Assembly (NCBI GenBank): GCA_013400115.1 | Contig: VXBP01009432.1 | Location: 716,994-780,993 of the forward strand | DNA: 64,000 bases | Origin: Rhinopomastus cyanomelas | Taxonomy: Eukaryota > Chordata > Aves > Bucerotiformes > Rhinopomastidae | Direction of reading: 5' to 3' | In this document: positions 37,241 to 51,546 of the stretch, piece by piece | Layout: each line of letters opens with the position of its first letter | Position numbering within the stretch: the stretch's first letter is position 1 | Notes under the pieces: generated by a model | What the model was told of the DNA's origin: nothing | Databases searched by the model: none | The model's input: the letters and a program-made list of their open reading frames with translations, nothing else | Position numbers and translations under genes: made by a program

Positions 37241-40200
37241 CAGGTAGATCAGATAGAAAGAAATCTGTCCAAGGACAAACAATGATGTAGATTTTGTACA
37301 ACTGTAGTTGTGAAAAATCCAGTCTCCAGCTTAGTATTTAGAAATACACCAAGTTCTCTCTCAGTTGTGAAGGGTTTGGTTTTTTCGTTCTTCTTGTGCA
37401 GCCAGCTCCCAAGTGGAATCTATTCTTTATTGAATTTCTCTTCAGTTTGCAATTAGCATACTAGGCATCCATTAAATAATTCCTTTAGAGTGTGCAGATT
37501 CACTCTATGCACTATAATACATTCCACCCAATACTGCTGCACTATTGCACACTAGAGTTCAAAAGGAGACAGTGTCAAAAGAAGCCACAGGAATGACCTC
37601 TGCTTATGGTAACTTTATTGAGTAACAGGCCATTTTTCTTTCCTTCTTACCCAATTCAAACATGGCACAACCATTGGTTTATTTGAATGATGGTGTAGAT
37701 TTTGACACCAGGCTGTATACCCTCTGTTTCACTTATCAGAGTGTATTACATCTGGTTTATAAATTGCTGTTCTTCCAATATTTGCAGCCACATAGTTCAG
37801 GTCATTTCAGTGATCACTAATGCCAATTTTATTTCTGGGGAGTGAAATTCAGCTAACCTGAAAATTCATTATATCTTACTGTCTGTGGAGACAAAACATG
37901 CCAGTGTTTGTACAAGCATTTTCTTCTCCTGGCTGTTATTTTCAAAGATTCTGAGGTTATGCTTTCAAGTGCAGCTCAATCCAGTTGCTTCTTCCACAAT
38001 CATTTGCACACACTGCGAAAGATCACTCATGCCCTGTAACTCAAAACCAGCTGCAGTCTGGACAGAAAGTGAGGATTCACCTGACAGTTGGAAAACCTTC
38101 AACTTGTTAATATTTTTCTTTCATTTCACCTTTTATTATTCAATCTGATGCACTTAAAATCACTAATGGCATTATTCAGGCTTCATTTTACTGTACTAAA
38201 CAAAAATCTTCAGGGCTCCTGTTTCATGACAGGCTCCTCAGATTGCACTGATAACCCTTCTCCACAGCTGCTCTCACTTTCTCTCTTTCCCAGGCATCAG
38301 TGACTCACAGTCTGCAGCAATCAGAATCCTGTACAGCCGGACAAACACTTTGCAGTTTTTCCTGAAAATGCTACTCCAAGCTCCTGTCTGCCTTTTTCAC
38401 ACCTTATTGTATTTGATTGGCTTTTCTCCCACACCATCTCTTTGTAAATGTTGAGCTCTCAGGGAACCACAGACATGAAAGGGGTGTATTTGTGGCAGAC
38501 AAGACAGGGACTTCATCACTTTGAGTTTCACATTCAGTCAACAGCGATCATTACGTGCTTCAGAACCACTCTGGAAGCCACTTAAAATGAGTCTCCCTTG
38601 ACAGGTGTCAGAATTTCTTACTGATTTACAGATGAAATTTAGTCTGACTGTGCTCCTGGATCGGGCTATTTAGGTCAGGTACCTAAAGACATGGAAGATT
38701 TTTAAGTGCCTGGAACAAGTCCTTTTAGCCTAGTCTCCAAAATCCATTAGATTATTATTTTCCCCTTTTCTGCTTGTTAAAATTTTTCCATCATTAGAAA
38801 ATCCCAGGGTTTAAACTACTTACACTTTCATCAGTTATAATTGCATTATGTAAAATTAGTCCCAGTGCTGATCACTGAAGATTTCGTATGCAATGTCATA
38901 CCTTCTTTTCTCATGTCACCCAGTTTCCTGTCCACCTTTTTCATGGCAGCATTTTCCAACTACTAGGAAACTCAAATTCTGACTCTAATTTCCTCTGTAG
39001 CACTAAATCATCCCTTTAAAAGCCTGATTAGAGGAAATCCAGATGACATTTACTCTATGTAAGGGTCAAAAATGAAACAAAATCAATAACAACGTTAAAA
39101 AAATAATTAAATAGATGTGTTGATCCTACATTTCCTTCCATATCCTTCAAAGTGTGTTTGAAATCAAACACCCTGCAGAAATCTGGTCTGTGGAAGATGA
39201 AATCATTCCAAACAGGCACTAAAGCATAAACCACTGTTTATGCTGTTCTCCAACATTATACTGCTGCTCCTGACAAAAGGTTTTCTTTAAAGATTCCCAA
39301 AAAGATGGTCTAGAACCTTGTGGACAGGTTTATGATTTCACAGACAATTAATCTTCTGAGACCAAACCTCCAAAATTCCCTTTACTGAAGAGTTTTTCTT
39401 ACACTTCAGTTGTGGTCATTTCTATTTTCACATTGTCCTTTCTGCTAATGAGCTTTGCTTTGCCTGCATATTCAGTTAACACTCTTGTAAGTGTTTATCT
39501 TAAGTTAGGAAGGCAGTAACCAAAGGTCAATAATGAAGAGGCTAAATAATATGGAGGTTTCAAACACTCCTTGGAAGTGACCCTTCATGGAGTGGATAGG
39601 GTCTCTGAGACAATTTAGTTAGCAGCTTGAAGCAAAATTAAATAAAGCCATCTCTTCCAGAGCTGCTGTGCCAAGAAATGTTTGTTTTGGCTTAGGGCCA
39701 AGATTGAATCCCTTTTATTGTTAACTTAATCTGGTTTTGTTCTTCTTCATAACTTTGTGCACAGTAACGATAGACAGTAGTGATCTGTTTGTATTTACTT
39801 TGCAAGATTTAACTCATCTTTCAGAATTTTTACTTTATTACTATTTTGGATATCTATGATGCATTACATACATAAACTTTCTGAGGGATTTAAGAGCATT
39901 TCACTCCATTCCTGATGGGAACATCCATCCCCAGCAGATCCAATTCCAACAGATACCATTAAGTGAGATGACAATTTGGATAAGAAAGCCATCTTTGTCT
40001 TGGTGCTTGTTCTGCTTTATATTTGACTGTCTGCGCCTGAAGAGTTACATTTACACAGTTATCTTTCATAATTTATCAAGTACCTGTTCTTCTGAAACAA
40101 TCCTCTCTGAATAAACAATGCCTTATACAAAATATATTCATTTAATTAAAACTGAGTGAGCTCACAGCTGTCGTTTTTTAGTGTCTCATTATTCACTCCA

Positions 40201-40721
40201 ATAAAACAAACCACACTTAACAGTGATACATTTCCAGCTATTAAACATCTCAACAAGCTGTAAAGAGTTACAAAGAAATTAATGTCCTTGGAAAACAATG
40301 AAAGTTCTGCAAAGATTTGAGTGGATCCACAATCTATGTGATGCTTGTATTTATAATTGGTAGTTTTATTGTCTGCCTGCAGGTTATTAAATGTATTTAT
40401 CAGGAAATGAAGGCAACATTTATGTTTGTATATTAAAGCAACACCAGAGAACCTTCCCTTGTGCATAATTCCATATGGCATTAAATTGCTATAACAGTCC
40501 CTGGAATAATATTTGCCTGGGTCAAGTAGAATCGTACCAAATAATTCCCAGGCACAGTTGGAGATGCTATGAATCACGAAGTATTCAACATAAGCAAGTC
40601 TTGTACGATCAAATCATATCAGCTTTTCAAGAACAAGCAATTTAAGTTTCATCAGATATATCAACTGAAAATTGAGAATTACATGGCATTTGCTACTGTA
40701 AAGCTTACATCTTTGAAAGGT
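37241..40721. other. Intronic sequence with no gene seen
   Basis: Repeat-poor, AT-rich DNA. A 143-codon open frame on the minus strand (40577-40146) has no recognisable domain. Confidence 0.55.
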
Positions 40722-42075
40722 TACAGGGAGAATTGTCCAATGTCACTCTGGTCCTCAAGAAGGACAAGAAGGATGACCCACGAAAGTGCTAGCCTTTTAG
40801 GCTCACCTCTATCCCTGGAAAGATGATGGAATAAATTATTTTGGGTGTCATCTTTAACTTTGTGGGGGAAAAAAAAAGTTATTGGGAGTAGTCAGCATGG
40901 ATTCATCAAAGAGAAATCATGGTAGCATTCTATAGTGTCATATCTGGCTGGGGGTGATGAGAAGACAGCAGTGGATGTTTGTCCACCTTGACTTCATCAA
41001 GACCTTCAACAATGTCTTTCATTAGGAAAATTATGCTGTGTGGATTGGATGAATGGATGGTGAGGTGGACATTGGTTGTGTGACATTGTTCAGAGGGTCA
41101 TTATCAATAATACAAAGTCAAGATGGAGATCTGTGACCAGTGATGTTCCCCAGGGGTCAGTACTGGATACAACCTTTTTCAACATATACATTAAAGACCA
41201 GATGAGGGAATAGAGTACATCCTCAGCCAACTTGCTGATGAAGCAAAGCTGACTGACACACCAGAGGGCTGTGCTTCCATCCAGCATGACCTGGACAGGC
41301 TGGAGAATTGGGCAAAGAGGTTCAGCAAGAGCAAGTGTAGGATCCTGCACCTGCAGAGGAACAACCCATATGAGTGCAGGTTAGGGGTAGACCTGTTAGA
41401 AAGTGACTCTGAAGAGAAAGATCTTGGAGACTGATGGACAAAAAACTCACCATAAGCCAAAAGTATGCTCTTGTTGCCAAGAAGGCCAACAGTATTCTGG
41501 AGTGCATTAAGAAGTATGTGACCAGTAGAAAGTTCATCCTCCTATACTCTGTCCCACAGAGGCCACATCTGCAGTACTGGCTGCATTTCTGGGTTCCCCA
41601 GTTCAAGAGAGACAGGCAACTACTGGAAAGAGACAAGTGGTGGGCGATAAATATTATTGGGAGCTTGGAGCTTCTCTCTTATGAGGAAAGGTTGAGAGAA
41701 CTAGGACATTTTATCCTGAAGAAGACAAGAATGAAAGAAGACCTTATTCATCTCTCACTGTCTGAAGGGTGACTGTAGAAAGGACAGAGTCAGACTGTTT
41801 TCATCTGTGCCCTGTGTCAGAAGAAAGGGTGATTGGCACAAGCTAGAACACCAAAGGTTTCATTTAGATAGGAGGCAAAACTTCTTTACTTTGCAGGTGA
41901 TAAAGCACTTGAACAGGCTGCTCAGGGAGGTTGTGGAGTCTCCTTTTCAGGAGATATTAATATCCTGCCTGGATGCAGTCCTGTGTAAAGTGCTCAAGGC
42001 AATCTTGCTTTGGCAGGGGAGGTGGACTAGATCATCTCTAGAGGTCTCTTCTGACGGATAATTCTGTGATTCTGC
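40722..42075 (+). mobile_element. CR1 LINE, ORF2 reverse-transcriptase region to 3' tail
   Basis: The longest uninterrupted CR1 copy. It begins in the RT fingers/palm (TLVLKKDKKDD-like), contains motif A in the form VHLDFIKTFNNVFH with the catalytic Asp kept, and a diverged YxDD box (LADEAKL). It continues through the C-terminal region (ALVAKKANSILECIKKYVTS; RPHLQYWLHFWVPQFKRD; LSYEERLRELGHF) to the 3' UTR and an AATTCTGTGATTCTG tail. Multiple stops and frame changes make it a dead copy. Confidence 0.95.
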
Positions 42076-43502
42076 GCTGCCTCTACATTCATACAAGACC
42101 TTCTCCACAGTGGAAGATTGGAGAGGACAGGACAAGAACAAGCAACATAGATCAGTCTGCATCCTGTGCTTAGATCCTGTCCTTATTATAGCAGATTTGC
42201 CCTGGATCATTGCAGTGTTCCAGAGGGAAGCTTGGTATGAGTTAACAGACAGAAAGTGCAAATGCCTGAGGTTAGTCCTTGGTGCTTTTTATTTTGTGAT
42301 GCAAGTACATCCAGGGAAATTCTGTTCCCTGTCCCCAGCAGCATCTGGTTAATTACTCTTAGAAGTGAGAGAAATATAATCTCTTGACACTAGAACTGGA
42401 ATAGTGTCTCAAGTTCCATGTGGTATTTGTAATTTTCTGCTACAAATTTGAGCTACCAGCACATGAAAAGTACTATTTTTCATATCAACAACACAAATAT
42501 ATAGAACCAGTGTTTTGCTAGCCATCAGGGATCTCCAACAGACTGTTTATTCTAAGGTGCTGCTTTCACAGAATTTACAATAATACAGCTGTTTCTGCTT
42601 CAGTCAAGACTGAAGGGGTTTTTCTCAGAGAAAGATACTAGAAGGGAAAACAGGGAATAAGCTGTTTACTACACACAAGTAAACAGTCAAGAGTCCTTGA
42701 CAAAACTTGTAATTAAAGCAAGAACAAAATTCCTTCATCAATGTTATTCTTGCTCTAGCAGATATTAAAAAAGTGGTATGCATGCATTTAAAAGCCTATT
42801 GTCTATTGGCAAAGGACAGGTTTTGATTTGCTGCTTGCTTAGTAGTTGTACTGTTCAGAGCAGAAATTACAAAAGGGTTCAGGCCACTTGCTGAACCAGA
42901 ACTCTGTAGAGTACATGATGTATTAAAACAGTCATATTTTTTTTGTCCAATTACACTGCACTTTCTGGACTAAAGAAGTTGAAACAGTTGATGAAAGAAA
43001 AGGATTCAGTAAGTCAAGACTGCGTGTGCTACTATTTGGAATGGAAATTAATTTAGCAAATTACTTATAAGGGCAAATATACTCACCAGCTAAAGTGAGG
43101 GTTGCTCGAGAAAAGACATTATCAAAATGCATAACTTTCAGTGACAATAAGCAGACAACATAATCACAGTGACACACAAGAAATACAAAGTGGTAGAGAA
43201 ACAAAGGTATAGTTCTTGGTTTGCAAAAGAAGTCATCATGCTACTGTTGAACGGTGCTCTTGAACAAACTGGCAGTGTCCCTAATGGCTCTATGCAGAAG
43301 CACAGGATAAGACAAACCAGTCTTAGCATCCCAGCGCTGTTTCATCCACAAGCAGTTTATCTATGGATAGGTCAGTTATCTCTGCTTGATACTGAATTCT
43401 TGAATGACTCAGAAGATTGATCAACTGCAGGACTGGATGTTTCAGTACCGGGTGTCTTTCTGTAAGAAAGGTGAGGCACCTAACACATGCACAGTGTGAA
43501 AG
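42076..43502. other. Intronic sequence with no gene seen
   Basis: Unique-looking DNA; nothing recognised. Confidence 0.6.
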
Positions 43503-43666
43503 GAATCATAGGATCATAGGATCATAGGATGTTAGGGGTTGGAAGGGACCCAAGAGATCATCGAGTCCAACCCCCCTGCCAGAGCAGGACAAAACTATCT
43601 AACACAGACAGAGGAACACATCCAGGCAGGCCTTGAAAGTCCCCAGAGAAGGAGACTCCACGACCC
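43503..43666 (-). mobile_element. CR1 LINE 3' end, GGATCATA-tail subfamily
   Basis: Three GATCATAG-type tail units, then GGTTGGAAGGGACCCAAGAG, GAGCAGGACAAAACTATCTA and GGAGACTCCACGACCC. Near-identical to 37066-37240 where they overlap. Confidence 0.96.
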
Positions 43667-44171
43667 AGTAAACTCAAACCCTTAAAGCAATGTGTGATTG
43701 GTTTGTAGTAGGCAGTAGGTAGTAAATTTCCTTTCATACTACAAAATCATTTGTATCAGAAATTGTAATTTGGTAACTTTTTGGAGACTTTGAGTTGAGA
43801 AGATTATAGTGAATCAAAAACATCACTACTGACTTCAGAATAATAGCACATTTTATAAACTAAAATTCATGAAAAGACCACATGCACAATCTGAACAACT
43901 CCCTGAGATATGTAATTACTGGATACGTTCCCAAATACTTTTAAGACTATATTTAAACTCAAAGCAATCAGTCTTATTATTTATTCAGTAAATTTTGCAT
44001 GCCAAGCAAAATGCTGATCTTTGAAGTCAGAGCATCTTTTCACAAATTTATGCAATTTAACAAAATGGTTTCACTAAGAAAGTTGCCATCAGTATTTGTA
44101 GAGTAAGACCAGCTGTTGGGCGTATGAACTCTAACCCATGGCTATCCATAGGTCTGATGTGACTATAGCTC
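43667..44171. other. Intronic sequence with no gene seen
   Basis: AT-rich unique DNA between CR1 copies. Confidence 0.55.
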
Positions 44172-44222
44172 TGACCAGACTGGTCTAGGGTCGGGTGTCC
44201 CTGCCCATGGTGGGGGGGTTGG
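44172..44222 (+). mobile_element. CR1 3' UTR fragment interrupted by another CR1
   Basis: GACTGGTCTAGGGTCGGGTG then TCCCTGCCCATGGTGGGGGG and GTTGG match the plus-sense 3' UTR of an older CR1 subfamily. It stops where an opposite-strand copy begins. Confidence 0.75.
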
Positions 44223-44400
44223 AATCACAGAATCACAGAATCATTAGGGATTGGAAGGGACCTCAAAAGATCATCTAGTCCAATCCCCCTGACACAGCAG
44301 GATCACCTAGACCAAGTCACACAGGAACACATCCAGGCGGGTCTTAAACATCTCCAGTGAAGGAGACTCCACAACCCCCCTGGGCAGCCTGTTCCAGTTC
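44223..44400 (-). mobile_element. CR1 LINE 3' end, well preserved
   Basis: The tail AATCACAGAATCACAGAATC is followed by an almost consensus 3' UTR (CAAAAGATCATCTAGTCCAA; GCAGGATCACCTAGACCAAG; CTGGGCAGCCTGTTCCAG). Little divergence from the other young copies suggests a recent insertion. Confidence 0.96.
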
Positions 44401-47400
44401 CTGTAAAGTGTTTATTTAATATCTAAAAGAATAAGGAAAATGCAATAAAAATGTGTTTTCACACTAAAGCAGAGAAAAGCATATAAAAAATCCTCTCAAA
44501 TGTTGTCGTAGTTCTAGTTCTGATGTTTTCACAAAGTCCTCCAAAAAATTGTGAAGTAGTTGTTCATTTCTTTCTTCCGCAATGAAACTAGTAGCACCTC
44601 TGCCACGATCACATTAAAATTACATGGTTACCTAGTCAGAGGGCATTATCTTATGGGAAGTTATTTACCTGACTGATTTGAAGAGTCATTTATCTTAACA
44701 TATTTAGGACAAATCAACTGCTTATAAATGCAAACACAGTTTTGAGTTATTGCTTTATTCTGTAGAGTGTCAGTGCATGAAATTTATCTATGTCTGCAGA
44801 AATATTTAGTCCCTTGAGAGCACCTTGCTGCACTCTCACTTCTGATCTGAAGAACAACTTCAGGCCTTATTTTCCTCATTGAATCTACACAAATAACAGA
44901 AGATGGACCCAGTATGGTACCTCTCACACATAAGACCATACCTGATGGTTATGACCATCAACCATGAAAGTTAACCTAGTAAAAAGTTGACCAGAAGTCT
45001 GAGAAACAAGAATGGTGCCATGGTTGACCTCCAGCACAGCATACCGATGTTCAGTCCTTTGACTCCCTAGTAAAATTGTGTTTAAGTAGTGAAGCATTTC
45101 AGAGCCTTTATATAACAAGATCTGAACAGCATCTAGGGTGTCTTAAATACTCAGATCTAGAAACTGTATCGATGAAAGACTTGATTTTAAGTACTGTTTC
45201 TACTTATGCACTATGTTTCTCTTAATATTACAGTTTTATCTTTCTTGTTCACCTTGACCTTTGATATTCTGCTTCCTCTCCTCTTTCTGCGAGTCCTCTT
45301 GGCTTCATATCCAACTTGCAGAGTTCACTCCTGCCCTTCCACAGCCCATCTGACAAAACACTCTGTGAGGGAGTTGCTGCGAGTGGCAATATGTAGTCCT
45401 TGTGTCATCCCAGCAAGACACGAGGGCAGGGAGAATACTATCAGATCTAGGCTGCTTTGTTCCACATTATCTGGAGGACGGCAATGCTCCACTGTTTGAG
45501 GGCCTTGGCTACCTTTGGACACTTTTCTTTGTAGATAGGACAGCAAAATGCTGAAATACCACTCTCTGGGAACACCCTGGTCAATTTTTTAATTTGTTGG
45601 TACATACAATAACACCTCCCCTTGCCCCCTTAAACCTTCCATTTTACAAGACAAAAAATCCCCTTTTTTCAATTATAGGTTGAAGCTTGGGCTTTACACA
45701 TCTTGATGAAGCCATGCATGCTGGAAATGACAAATGAACTCCCTGATTTGTGTAGGCAAGCATACTGTAAAGTTCTGTAGGACCCATGCACATACAGCAA
45801 ATAGGTCTTTTGGGATTTGCACCTGTATTTTAGCTGGCAGCACAATTAGGTCCCATATGGTTAATGAAATGTAACATGTCAGTATTTTGTAGGCTGAGAT
45901 TTGTCACATGGAGGTGTTGGATATAACACCCACTCTACCAACTGTTCAACAGTAGAGAAAACTAAATAATTTAAAAGCTGGTGCGTAACAGAGGAATAGG
46001 AATCAGTCTTCAGACTTAGAGCTTTCCATGCTTCCAACTACTTCTGCCCTTCTGCCTTCTTAAGGGAGGTACATCAATCAAGGTACGATTTCTCAGTGTT
46101 GACCCAGAGTAACTGCATAGGGCACAATCACATGCATGGTTGATAACAGAAAATGTACACAAGTGACATGTCCGTGTGCTTGTCTGCCCTACATTACAAC
46201 TGGCACATAAGTGTCCCTTATTTCCAAAGTATTGATCCTCCCAACACTTGCATCACACGCTTGAAATGTGGGAGTTGGGAGGAAATGCTTCAAAAATACC
46301 CATGTGTGCCAATTCTCAGCCTACAAAATGCCAAACCATTATGAAATCATTAAGCAGGCCCCCTTGCAGATGGCTAGAGGCATATCCCCAGCATGCTACA
46401 GAAAGGACAGCAGACACATCCAACGTAGCTATGATCTAGCTACCTGTGCTAAGCTACCAGGCGAGAGTCACAGCTTCAGTGTCATGTTCCATGCTGCACT
46501 TTCCATTGAGCTGACCAGTGTAAGCACAATACTGTAACGGTACAATTCAGTGCACCTTGGGTGTGTCTGAACCAGTGTCTCCAAAACAAAGCATCAGCAT
46601 GATCTCTACAATTTATTTTGGACCACATGAGTAGACCAGGAGAGCACAGAACTGCACCTTTCACTTCCACATAAATCATCCCAAAATCTCTGCTCTGTAA
46701 TGTCCTGTTCTCCACAGAAAACATTCTCAGGCCAAATTTTCTAGTTCTGATGATTTAACTCCCACTCCTGACCAAAGCAGTGGAATGAGGCTGGAAGAGA
46801 CAGTACTATGTTTCGAGCTCACAGAGACATAAGCTGACTAACTAGCAAAGACAGATCCACAGCACAGAGCTGAGGATGCAATAGCCTGCCCATTTCATAG
46901 CACAGCTTAGTGTGACACACAACCCACTGCAAGCGTTGAAGGAGCTTCAGCATTGGCCTGACATAAGCAACCATGTGTGACACAGTCTTCTCAGTACCTT
47001 GCCTCCTGGGTTAGCACCGTTTACATGTCACTTCTCCCAGAGTGGTGCCTAAAGGCAGTGTCTAATCATGCCTGAGCAGCCTGAGAACAGCTCACATAGC
47101 AGAATCTCTCTGCATAAACCACTGGTTGCATTTGCATGAATAATGCATAGAGCTGTAATTAAATCAGCTCAGGAGCAAGGAAAGAAAAGGACTATAATGG
47201 CCTGGATGACTGAGCTAATTTGAGTTAACAGGTGAGAGTCCAGAGACAGGAAGGGAGGAGCGGGAAGGTCACACAATTGAAGAAACATCAAACAGGGAAT
47301 AGTCAAGGAAAGGAGAGTTGGGTAAGCCTATAGGTCAACTAAATTTAACTTTATCTATAAAACTCTACAGCAGGATGTTGTATTAACTAAAAAGCTTATA

Positions 47401-50400
47401 CTCCTTGGTAGAATTTTAGGTAGCTTACCAGAAAGAACTACATTCCTGGACTGCCCCTGTTGTTGCATAAGTCCAGCTTTGGAGGTGCCAAAGAGAAGAG
47501 TTTCTAAGTACCCTGTATAGTGGGCTTCCAAGGGACAGATGTAATTCAGAGAAAGAAAGAATCTGTTCCAGTGTCTACATTTTGTTTAGACTCCTTAAGA
47601 GATAGCCTCATACTTTCCCTTTAGGAAAAGAAATAGGTCAGAAAGATTGCCTGTGTTTTTTGCATAGGCATGACAATGAGCAAGGTAACTTCACATCCAA
47701 CAGTGATGCTGGAAGGAAAAAACCCAAAGCCTTCTCTCTCTATATATGTAAGTATATAACCATGACTGAAGACATATGGAAACCTTATTTTGAAAAGATA
47801 ATATAGAGTCTTTCATAATCTCATTTTGGGTGCATATTCAAATAATTTTGAAAAGTTCTATTAATTTGAAAAGGATTTGAATCCTATATTATTGTGTGTG
47901 ACGAAAGACAAAGGAGGAACTGCTTACCTATCAATTGCAACCTGAAGTTCTCTTCTACTCATAGGACCAGATGAGAAGCACTTTCAGGTTTTTACTAGTT
48001 TTCCTCCCTGTAAGTTTTTGAAAACCTACAGTAAAATTACACAACCTGCAAAGGTGCCATGGAAATGGGAAAGGAGATGAATCTCGCTGCTATCCACAGT
48101 CAACAGAAGGTGTTACATACCTTGTCACACTTCTGGCTTTTCTCCTTTTTCACTCCTAGTGGCAAGGGCTAGCAAGTTGCACTCACACTCAGGATGCATC
48201 CCTGCCTCCTGCTCAGCACATTTCTGAGATCACAATCATGTACAATGCTCATTGCAAGGCAGGGAACACCTGGAAGAGCATGTCAGCTGCTCATCTTTTT
48301 TTCAGACCGTCTCTGAGACAACCTGTTCCAGAGTAGGAGGATGGGACATGACGTTGGTGAAAGCATCTACAATAGGTACTTTCAACAGGAATCCTATTCC
48401 AGTGTAATTGAAAATAAAGTTGGGTGTGAAAGTTGCTGAAACTGATGAAACTAAAGTGGACAAAGGCTTTTAGCTTATCCTTCACTTTCAAAAATTTGCT
48501 TGCAAATGAAAAAAAAATCTCCTGGTTTTCACTTAAATGCCAAATTAGCAAACTGAACAACAGTGATAGTCAAGACTTTTAGACAAATGGCATTTCTGAA
48601 TGATATATCCAGTTAGAATCACATTTTTAAAATTAGGATCTGGATTTTAAAGCCTGTACTTTAGCAGACATCTGGACTGTCTGGATGCTGAAGGTGAAAG
48701 ATCATTAAAAATGGTGAGCAACTTCAAAGGCCTTCATTTTAGCCAGGGCTCAGTCTGCATTGGTTGAAATCCATGATCACATAGACCAGAAGTTTTAGAA
48801 ATTTCCAAATCAGTGCATTGTCTCTTTTTCATGCAATTAGTTACCTGAAATGGCTTGGTAATCTTATTTTGACTAGGGAGGAATAATAGTGGAAAAAGAA
48901 AGTTACACCTAAGCAGATGTGAAACAAGGAGTTACAGTAAGTGCAAAATCAGATAGTAGGAAGATAATTGAGCATTTTCCTTGAAAGCAAAAAAACCCAA
49001 AAGAATACTTGTTCTTAAAAAGAATCAGAGAAAACTGGGAATGTTTATGCAATATCTATAAGAACAACCCAGCGTCTGTAAACCCTGCTTTACAGAAGTG
49101 AAGGGACAACTGATGTTCTTTGGTTTAGCCAAAAGAAAGATGCCTGGGAAGAGAAGTTGTGAGAACATACCAAGATAAAGACACTACAGGTTGGAGCAAC
49201 ACTATCAATCATTCAATTTAAAGAATGTGTAATTCTGAAACTGAGCAGACTACTGAATGGTGAAATCACCTCGGTCTTTTCATGAACTCACTGTGTTTAT
49301 CTCCATTAAAAATATAGTTTAGCCTAAGCAATGACTACCTGTCTTTATTACCATTCTTCATTACCCATCTTACATGGCAAAATTCAGATATGGAAAATAG
49401 GTTTCAGTTAATTTCAAGTTACGAACATGTGTTATAGCTGCCATGCAAGATCAGCTGTAGCTTATATAGACTTTCCTAAGGCCTTATTCACACCAAAATA
49501 GCAGTGCTGCACAACTGGTTCACCTGCTGTAACTATCTTGTCCACAACAAATATAGCATTGAGGTAAGGAAGTTTCCTAGATCCTGATCATAGCCACCTC
49601 ATTATAATTGTGCACATTTCCTTTGGCAATACCTCTGTTCTCCTTCCTCCTAATGGCTGTAGCATCATCTAGAAAGTCAGAAATATGTCTTAGGAAGAGA
49701 AGGTAAAAGAAAAATGTTTAAATATCAAACTGTAGTTAAGTTATAACTGTAAATAAGAAATGCATGATCAGATAGCAACAGACTGTGGAACAGATAATTT
49801 TCCTCATCTTTGCACTGTTCTCAGCAGTTAGGTTGGATATTGGCCATGGGATTCATTCACTCCTCTGGTTTACCAGATGCCTCAGTTATTACCTTTCAAA
49901 ATTGTCTAGTACATATTGGACTTTGAGCAACAGCTATTCCCCAGATATTGTTTGCCTGCCCTTTGACAGTGTAATTGATTTCATATGGAGGCTTCCAAAT
50001 ATATCACCTGGATCATGTATCTGTCTGACTATAAATGTTGCCCAGACACTTCCAGAGAAAAAGAAAAATCATCAAACCTCTCTAGACAAAATCTTATCCG
50101 TGGGTTTTTTCCAGTCAGAGTACTTAGAATGATGAGTTAAATATGTTAGTTTCAAAACAAGAATGTGAGTTATGAACAAGAGTGTCTCAAAATTCAGTTG
50201 CCAAGGTACTGTTAATAACATTCCAAATCACTTCTTCAATGCATAGACCTTAAAAGTCTTTATGTATAACACTCTGCATTACAGCATGGTATGCCTCCAC
50301 ATCATCAGGACATCTGAGTTTAGTGAGATGGATGCAATGTTATCCTCTGTGCAGTGGCTTTCAAATTAAATTAAAGCAAAGTCTATAATTTTTGATTCTC

Positions 50401-51463
50401 TTCCAAAATCACTGTCTCATACATGATTCAAGAATCAGCTACTCAAAGCTGCCTTAGGGGAGTCTGAAAGTTTAAAAGATCCAGCACAGGCCTTCTTTTT
50501 TTTTCCTCAGCTTTCAAAGAAATCACAGGATAGGCCTTGTAAGTCCAGGGAGCATGCTGGTCATGCAGGCACCACTGTAGACACCTGTTCTGTTCCTTAC
50601 CTACTCCAAAACTTTCCAGTTTTGAAACAATACTGATTTAGTTCCCACACTATTAGGTTACCTACAACATGTTTTTAAAGCTTAAAGACTCTAACAAGTT
50701 CAGGACATATTTTTTTCTTGCTTAAGTCAGAAAGTAAATTCTATTTTCTGGTAAAGTCTTTTCATGCCTTTGGTCTTAAATTAGTACTTTGGCATGTGAG
50801 TTCTAATCTTAATTCTTCCAGTGATGTTGGTTAGACTCTTTCTGTCTGTCCTAACTTCTTTCTGGCTCCCTTACAATAGGGTTCTCCTCTAGATCTCTAT
50901 AACAGGATCTATATCAAGGAATATTCATCTTTGACCTTGAAATCTATGAAAGCTAGAATCACTAATTAATAATTTACATTTTCTGTCACTAGGTAGCATG
51001 CATGAGGAAAAAGATCTATGATTTCAAGAATAAGAAAGTAGTCTAACACAACAGATGCAGAGATATCACAGATCATCAGAAATAACAAGCAGGGGTTTGT
51101 CCATCAGCCCCTGCTAAGATAATGGATTAATGAGATTAAGGAGTGTATCCAAAGATGTTTAATGTGTGTGCAGGATTGGTGGTGCAGACGACATGCCAAA
51201 TTAAATGGGATGCAGGAAACCTTACAGCTCTTCCCTGAGGAAAACATCTCTTATTAAAACTGACAAAGAACATTAAGATTGGTGCAAAACCTTTAAAATC
51301 TGATACCTTTGTGAATTTGTGAAAAGTTCCCATTTGACTCTTGCCAAGTATATCCACAAAAGAAGCAATTTATTTTTACTGCCTTCTGAATTTTATCACA
51401 GATTTCATTCACTAAAAAATAGAAGTATTTTGGTTTTCATTTCTGACTTAGGGCAAAGTAATC
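44401..51463. other. Long repeat-poor intronic stretch
   Basis: Seven kilobases with no recognised repeat apart from short AT or CT runs (for example 47736-47760). No exon-like frame has known domains. Confidence 0.55.
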
Positions 51464-51546
51464 ATCGAATCACAGAACACTTTGGGTTGGAAGAGACCTC
51501 AGAGATCATGTAGTTTCCACACCCTTTCCATGAGCAGGGACACCAA
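51464..51546 (-). mobile_element. CR1 LINE 3' end, short
   Basis: CGAATCACAGAACACTTTGG then GGTTGGAAGAGACCTCAGAG and CCATGAGCAGGGACACC, the older CR1 3' terminus in reverse. Confidence 0.9.

Noticed and set aside
40515..40553. GCCTGGG...CCCAGGC hairpin
   Set aside because: Seven-base arms with a 25-base loop are expected by chance in a window this size.
40146..40577. 143-codon open frame on the GRM5 strand
   Set aside because: No recognisable domain and no similarity to mGlu5. Long open frames occur by chance in tens of kilobases; kept only as a candidate for conservation testing.
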